From: CAG-826 sp964546565
Lineage (GTDB): Bacteria > Bacillota_I > Bacilli_A > RFN20 > CAG-826
Reading direction: 5' to 3'
NCBI GenBank assembly: GCA_964546565.1
Contig: CAZJKC010000055.1
Coordinates: 1-9,218 of the forward strand
DNA length: 9,218 nt
How positions within the stretch are numbered: position 1 is the stretch's first letter; each line of letters opens with the position of its first letter. The notes beneath the pieces are model-generated. The model worked only from the letters and a program-made list of their open reading frames with translations. It searched no databases and was not told where the DNA came from. The translations under genes and the position numbers were made by a program. Positions 7,046 to 9,218 of the stretch are shown here, piece after piece.

Positions 7046-7785
7046 AAATCGGAGTTTTTTTCACAAGCAATCTTTCTTTTTTTCTTACTACACAGCAAGA
7101 GAAATAAGAAGAATCACATAATTACAAAAGCGTCTTCCCCTTCTTCTTTTCATTGTCAATTATCAAAAAAAGTAAGTGTGAGAACATCCCATATTTATTT
7201 TTTTGATAACAATTTTATTAATCTCCCGATGTTTTATCTTTTTGTTGATATTTTGTGCTTTTTTATTCTACAAAAACTTATTAAATCTATGGCTTAAGCT
7301 TAACAGAAGTCGATTGTTTTGTATATAGCATCTACAATTTGACATATTAAATGAAGCAAAAAAATAATTCTAGCTATTCTAAGAGCTTCTCTTAATTTGA
7401 GTATTTCTCTTTATGTTCGAGAAAATGTCAAAAGAATTAATCTTTTATAGTTTGCTAAAAGAATTTCTTCCCTCAATATCTTCACAAGGATTTTTTTGAT
7501 TCTTTATATAAAAATTCTTTTAGTGCTTCAAGCGTCATTGCAATCGCTGACGATGTAAATTTGACAAGCAAGCGATTGTTAGAACTACAGCTATAGTCTT
7601 TTTTTTCTTAATATGCACATGTTCGCCATTCTTAAAAAAAAGGGGGGGCTTATTTCGTTTATTCTTTTCAGTAAACAAAGTTATTGAACCACTATTAAAA
7701 ACATTTGATACTATTATATAAACAAGTTTTTTTTGTTTTATTACGCTACAAATCACATGCAAATTTTTAATAAATAGTAGTTTTA
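7046..7785. other. 740-nt gene-poor AT-rich region
   Basis: No confident gene is present. Inverted repeats include a 12-bp pair TTATCAAAAAAA (7160-7171) / TTTTTTTGATAA (7198-7209), an 8-bp pair 7106-7113 / 7141-7148, a TAAGAG/CTCTTA hairpin at 7380-7394, and a 12-bp pair CTAAAAGAATTT (7455-7466) / AAATTCTTTTAG (7512-7523). A possible + strand promoter is TTGACA 7339-7344, 18-bp spacer, AATAAT 7363-7368, with no gene after it. There is an A8G7 tract at 7634-7648. Minus-strand frames between about 7300 and 7618 look weakly protein-like but are broken by two apparent frameshifts and a stop. I found no cluster of DnaA boxes, so an origin is not supported. The region may be a decayed gene, a small RNA locus or both. 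Confidence 0.5.
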
Positions 7786-8355
7786 TTACCAGTTTAAAAA
7801 GTCAAACGCGAGATTTCCTAACGTTGATAATTCATCATCTAACCTTTCTAATTTTAATAATTCTCTTATTTTGTCTTGGCATTTCTGATACTGTAAAACA
7901 GTAAGTTTACTCCACGCCACTTTATCGATACCAGCTTTTTTAAGAATTACGCTATCGAGAGGACAATCGCAAAGTGAAAAGTCAGGAACATTCCTACGGA
8001 AAATAATTTCACTAAAAACATATAAATATTTAAAAGTCATATTTATTAATTTTTGAGCAAGCCCAAATCCTGTTACATATTTGTTTCCCTTTCCAATTTT
8101 ATCATCACAAAATAGTAATGATATCTCGCATATCAAGTCTAAAGAAAAGATATATTTATGTTTCTGTATTACTTCATATACTGCATGACATATTTCATCT
8201 TTAGTATGTAAAAATAATTTATTATAATATCTTCCTGCAGTCATCATATCTTTGTATGCCAAATCAATACATTTTAGTTGAACGGCTTTTATATCAGTTT
8301 TATCCATTGAATGACCCAATATAGAAGATTCTAAAAAGTTCTTTTTCCAGTCCAT
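7786..8355 (-). CDS. Hypothetical 189-aa protein with CDCPLDSVIL motif
   Basis: I do not recognise this protein with certainty. It is 189 aa, looks mainly alpha-helical and soluble, and has no signal peptide or membrane span. A conserved-looking core is FGLAQKLINMTFKYL at 97-111, followed by CDCPLDSVIL at 129-138 and a Trp at 148. From memory, this AQK-xxN-xxxKY plus CPxDxxIL layout recurs in uncharacterised bacterial proteins, but I cannot name the family. C129 and C131 could bind metal, though no full site is visible. The ATG at 8355 has a GAGGAA site about 7 nt upstream, and an extended -10 lies at 8417-8425. It stands alone, with no clear terminator after the TAA at 7786. It sits in the accessory segment between the gyrase operon and an insertion sequence, which suggests a dispensable gene. 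Confidence 0.75.
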   Translation of the reverse strand: MDWKKNFLESSILGHSMDKTDIKAVQLKCIDLAYKDMMTAGRYYNKLFLHTKDEICHAVYEVIQKHKYIFSLDLICEISLLFCDDKIGKGNKYVTGFGLAQKLINMTFKYLYVFSEIIFRRNVPDFSLCDCPLDSVILKKAGIDKVAWSKLTVLQYQKCQDKIRELLKLERLDDELSTLGNLAFDFLNW

Positions 8356-8411
8356 ATTTTTTCCTCACATTTCCTTCATGTAATCATAATTTAAACGTTT
8401 ACTCATGTTTT

Positions 8412-8425
8412 GTACAATTATAGCA
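8412..8425 (-). promoter_or_regulatory. Extended -10 promoter of the 7786-8355 gene
   Basis: On the minus strand this reads TGCTATAATTGTAC, with a perfect TATAAT at 8417-8422 preceded by TGC. It is identical over 14 bases to the promoter of the gyrase operon. No good -35 is found at 8440-8445. The predicted start is near 8410, giving a leader of about 55 nt with the ribosome binding site GAGGAA before the ATG at 8355. Confidence 0.65.
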
Positions 8426-8468
8426 TTATTTAAAGTAGTTCTCTTTTTTTTGATAATTCGACTGCGAT

Positions 8469-8485
8469 GCTTTAAATTTTAAAGC
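8469..8485. repeat. Short palindrome GCTTTAAA-T-TTTAAAGC
   Basis: This 17-nt inverted repeat with a single central base is immediately followed by an A8 run. It sits between the terminator of the zinc-ribbon gene and the promoter of the next gene. On the minus strand it lies just beyond the terminator T tract. On the + strand it is followed by As rather than Ts, so it is not itself a + strand terminator. It could be a regulator site or simply AT-rich symmetry. Confidence 0.35.
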
Positions 8486-8533
8486 AAAAAAAATATTGAT
8501 CATCCAAAAAAAGCATATGGATTTTCAATATTT
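8486..8533 (-). terminator. Terminator of the zinc-ribbon gene
   Basis: A two-part stem pairs AAATATTGA (8491-8499) with TCAATATTT (8525-8533) and ATCCA (8502-8506) with TGGAT (8518-8522), around an 11-nt loop and a 2x2 internal loop. On the minus strand the hairpin ends in a T8 tract (8486-8493). It starts 22 nt after the stop codon of the 8556-8888 gene, as expected for a rho-independent terminator. The + strand side is also T-rich (TTTCTCTTTT). Confidence 0.7.
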
Positions 8534-8555
8534 CTCTTTTAAAATTCATTTTTTA

Positions 8556-8888
8556 TTAATAATAAGAGCCTGCAGCAACCAAAGAAATAATTAAAAAAAT
8601 AATTATAGAAATAGCAACACCAACGATTAAGCTAATAATAAGAGTCTTTGTTGCAGATTTCTTTGCAAAATAATCTCCAAGGAAATAACATAATGCCCAT
8701 CCTATTATCCCTAGAAACAGTGTTAATAAAACACCGGCCCCTGTTCCTCTTATTGTTTTATCACCAATATCACTATGCTCATAACTATTCTGTGTTGAAC
8801 TTATAGGCTTTGCACATCTTACTCCACATTTTGGACATATTTCCGCTAAATCGTTTAATTCTGCCCCACATGTTTGACAATACTTCAT
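8556..8888 (-). CDS. Zinc-ribbon protein with two transmembrane segments
   Basis: This is a 110-aa membrane protein of unknown role. The N-terminus is a zinc ribbon: C4 and C7 (YCQTCG) with C18 and C21 (CPKCG), plus an extra C25. A polar linker (about 26-49) leads to a first hydrophobic segment at ~50-71 rich in glycine, a short KKSATK turn, and a second at ~82-105. Small proteins with an N-terminal zinc ribbon and a membrane tail are common in Bacillota and mostly uncharacterised. The ribbon is likely cytoplasmic. I chose the ATG at 8888 rather than the GTG at 8897 because GAGG at about 8897-8900 sits 8 nt before this ATG and overlaps the GTG. It has its own terminator at 8486-8533. Its promoter contains a G12 tract between the -35 and -10 boxes, so expression may switch on and off by slippage. 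Confidence 0.85.
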   Translation of the reverse strand: MKYCQTCGAELNDLAEICPKCGVRCAKPISSTQNSYEHSDIGDKTIRGTGAGVLLTLFLGIIGWALCYFLGDYFAKKSATKTLIISLIVGVAISIIIFLIISLVAAGSYY

Positions 8889-8928
8889 TACAATCACCTC
8901 AATTCCAAAACAAGTTGTTTACAAGCAA

Positions 8929-8959
8929 ATTGTACCCCCCCCCCCCACCTTTTTGTCAA
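8929..8959 (-). promoter_or_regulatory. Promoter with G12 tract in the spacer, likely phase-variable
   Basis: On the minus strand a perfect -35 TTGACA (8954-8959) is followed by a 19-bp spacer and a -10 TACAAT (8929-8934, one mismatch to TATAAT). The spacer is AAAAGGT followed by 12 G (8935-8946). The predicted start is near 8922, giving a leader of about 34 nt and then the GAGG site and ATG of the zinc-ribbon gene. The 19-bp spacing is longer than the optimal 17, so the current allele may be weak, and loss of one to three G would tighten it. Confidence 0.7.
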
Positions 8960-8991
8960 TAGTAAATGTAGTGTTGTGTAGTGCTATTAAT

Positions 8992-9025
8992 AAAGTAGAC
9001 ACTAAGGGGGTAAAAGTAGACACTA
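8992..9025 (+). repeat. Two direct repeats of AAAGTAGACACTA
   Basis: The 13-base sequence occurs at 8992-9004 and 9013-9025, a spacing of 21 bp or two helical turns, with GGGGG between the copies. Its position at the element end suggests binding sites for the transposase, although a local duplication during insertion is also possible. Confidence 0.6.
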
Positions 9026-9034
9026 TGTTATAAT
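9026..9034 (+). promoter_or_regulatory. Extended -10 promoter of the insertion sequence
   Basis: TGTTATAAT is an extended -10 with a perfect TATAAT at 9029-9034. No -35 is recognisable 17 bp upstream, where the sequence is G-rich. Transcription would start near 9041, just before a palindrome and the orfA leader. Confidence 0.55.
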
Positions 9035-9044
9035 AGGGGGGACA

Positions 9045-9060
9045 CAACCCCTAGGGGTTG
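9045..9060 (+). promoter_or_regulatory. 16-bp palindrome in the orfA leader
   Basis: CAACCCCTAGGGGTTG is a perfect palindrome lying at the predicted 5' end of the transposase transcript. It has no T tract after it, so it is not an intrinsic terminator. The upstream G6 (9036-9041) could alternatively pair with its CCCC half in transcripts that enter from outside. Leader hairpins are known in insertion sequences as a way to limit transposase expression from neighbouring promoters; that role here is inference. Confidence 0.45.
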
Positions 9061-9094
9061 GCGGCACAAAAATTTAGAAAGGAAACACAAAATT

Positions 9095-9218
9095 ATGAAA
9101 TTTACACTTGAAGAAAGACTAAATATTGGTCGGGAGATTTATACTCATCAATTATCAATTGCTGAAGCTACAATCAAATACAATATCAATAATTATACTG
9201 CTCGCGATTATATGAGAC
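9095..9218 (+). CDS. Transposase orfA, IS3-like helix-turn-helix N-terminus (truncated by window end)
   Basis: Only the first 41 residues are present and the frame is open to the end of the window. The N-terminus reads MKFTLEERLNIGREIY, followed by a helix-turn-helix pattern (LSIAEATIKYNINNYTARDYMR). The IGREIY and ARDYMR elements resemble the OrfA DNA-binding subunit of IS3-family elements common in clostridia and relatives. In that family OrfA is joined to the DDE catalytic OrfB by a programmed frameshift, which would lie beyond the window. The ATG at 9095 is preceded by AAAGGA about 11 nt upstream. Transcription is divergent from the zinc-ribbon gene. Another small HTH regulator is possible, but the flanking repeats favour a transposase. 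Confidence 0.65.
   Translation, partial: MKFTLEERLNIGREIYTHQLSIAEATIKYNINNYTARDYMR

Larger units (their letters stand above)
8977..9218 (+). mobile_element. Left end of an IS3-family-like insertion sequence (partial)
   Basis: The start of a transposase orfA-like gene at 9095 is preceded by about 120 nt that look like an insertion sequence end. TGTAGTG at 8977-8983 begins with TG as IS3-family terminal repeats do, and AAAGTAGACACT follows. A second TGTAGTG lies 10 bp further left (8967-8973), so the exact edge is uncertain. The right end is outside the window, so neither terminal inverted repeats nor a target duplication can be confirmed. The local composition, with several G runs, differs from the surrounding AT-rich DNA. 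Confidence 0.55.

Noticed and set aside
7231..7299. Plus-strand 22-codon hydrophobic frame (MFYLFVDILCFF...)
   Set aside because: It has no ribosome binding site, and its T-rich composition makes hydrophobic frames easy by chance.
7535..7762. 75-codon minus-strand open frame starting at TTG
   Set aside because: It has no Shine-Dalgarno, contains a C7T8 low-complexity stretch and has no recognisable domain; it is treated only as possible decayed sequence.
7046..7785. Possible replication origin upstream of yaaA
   Set aside because: The region is AT-rich and near recF/gyrBA, but I found no group of DnaA boxes and no dnaA gene.
8888..8897. GTG at 8897 as start of the zinc-ribbon gene
   Set aside because: The GAGG ribosome binding site overlaps this GTG and is correctly spaced from the ATG at 8888.
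9006..9057. G-quadruplex from the G runs near the insertion sequence end
   Set aside because: The G runs (5, 6 and 4) are separated by 12-25 nt and only three are present, too far apart for a normal quadruplex.

Overview
The window is AT-rich DNA from a low-GC Gram-positive (Bacillota) bacterium. TGA acts as a stop (recF ends in TGA) and tryptophan is TGG (for example W62 of GyrB), so this is not the Mycoplasma/Spiroplasma code. The undecaprenyl-diphosphatase gene implies a peptidoglycan cell wall. A Bacilli/Erysipelotrichia-type lineage fits, but the exact taxon cannot be read from the sequence.

Layout: (1) 1-1055, a short AT-rich leader and uppP on the + strand. (2) 1079-1139, a hairpin shared as terminator by the convergent uppP and gyrA. 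(3) 1138-6966, a tightly packed minus-strand operon yaaA-recF-gyrB-gyrA (10- and 11-nt overlaps, then a 15-nt gap), read from an extended -10 promoter at 7001-7009. (4) 6967-7785, about 0.8 kb without a convincing gene. It holds a strong minus-strand terminator-like palindrome, several inverted repeats, an A8G7 tract and broken reading frames. (5) 7786-8355, an unrecognised 189-aa protein with an extended -10 promoter. (6) 8556-8888, a small zinc-ribbon/two-TM protein whose apparent promoter carries a 12-bp G tract between its -35 and -10 boxes. (7) About 8977-9218, the left end of what looks like an IS3-type insertion sequence with the start of orfA, cut by the window edge.

The operon is the DNA topology and repair half of the classical Bacillota origin cluster dnaA-dnaN-yaaA-recF-gyrB-gyrA. 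GyrA and GyrB form gyrase, RecF loads recombinase at gaps, and YaaA is a small S4 RNA-binding protein. dnaA and dnaN do not precede yaaA within this window. Accessory-looking DNA and an insertion sequence lie there instead.

The two most notable observations are these. First, the promoter of the zinc-ribbon gene looks phase-variable (TTGACA, 19-bp spacer containing G12, TACAAT). Second, three gyrase positions linked to quinolone action (E. coli GyrA 83 and 87, GyrB 426) all carry residues that resemble resistance substitutions (Ala, Gly, Asn). No CRISPR array, tRNA or rRNA was seen.
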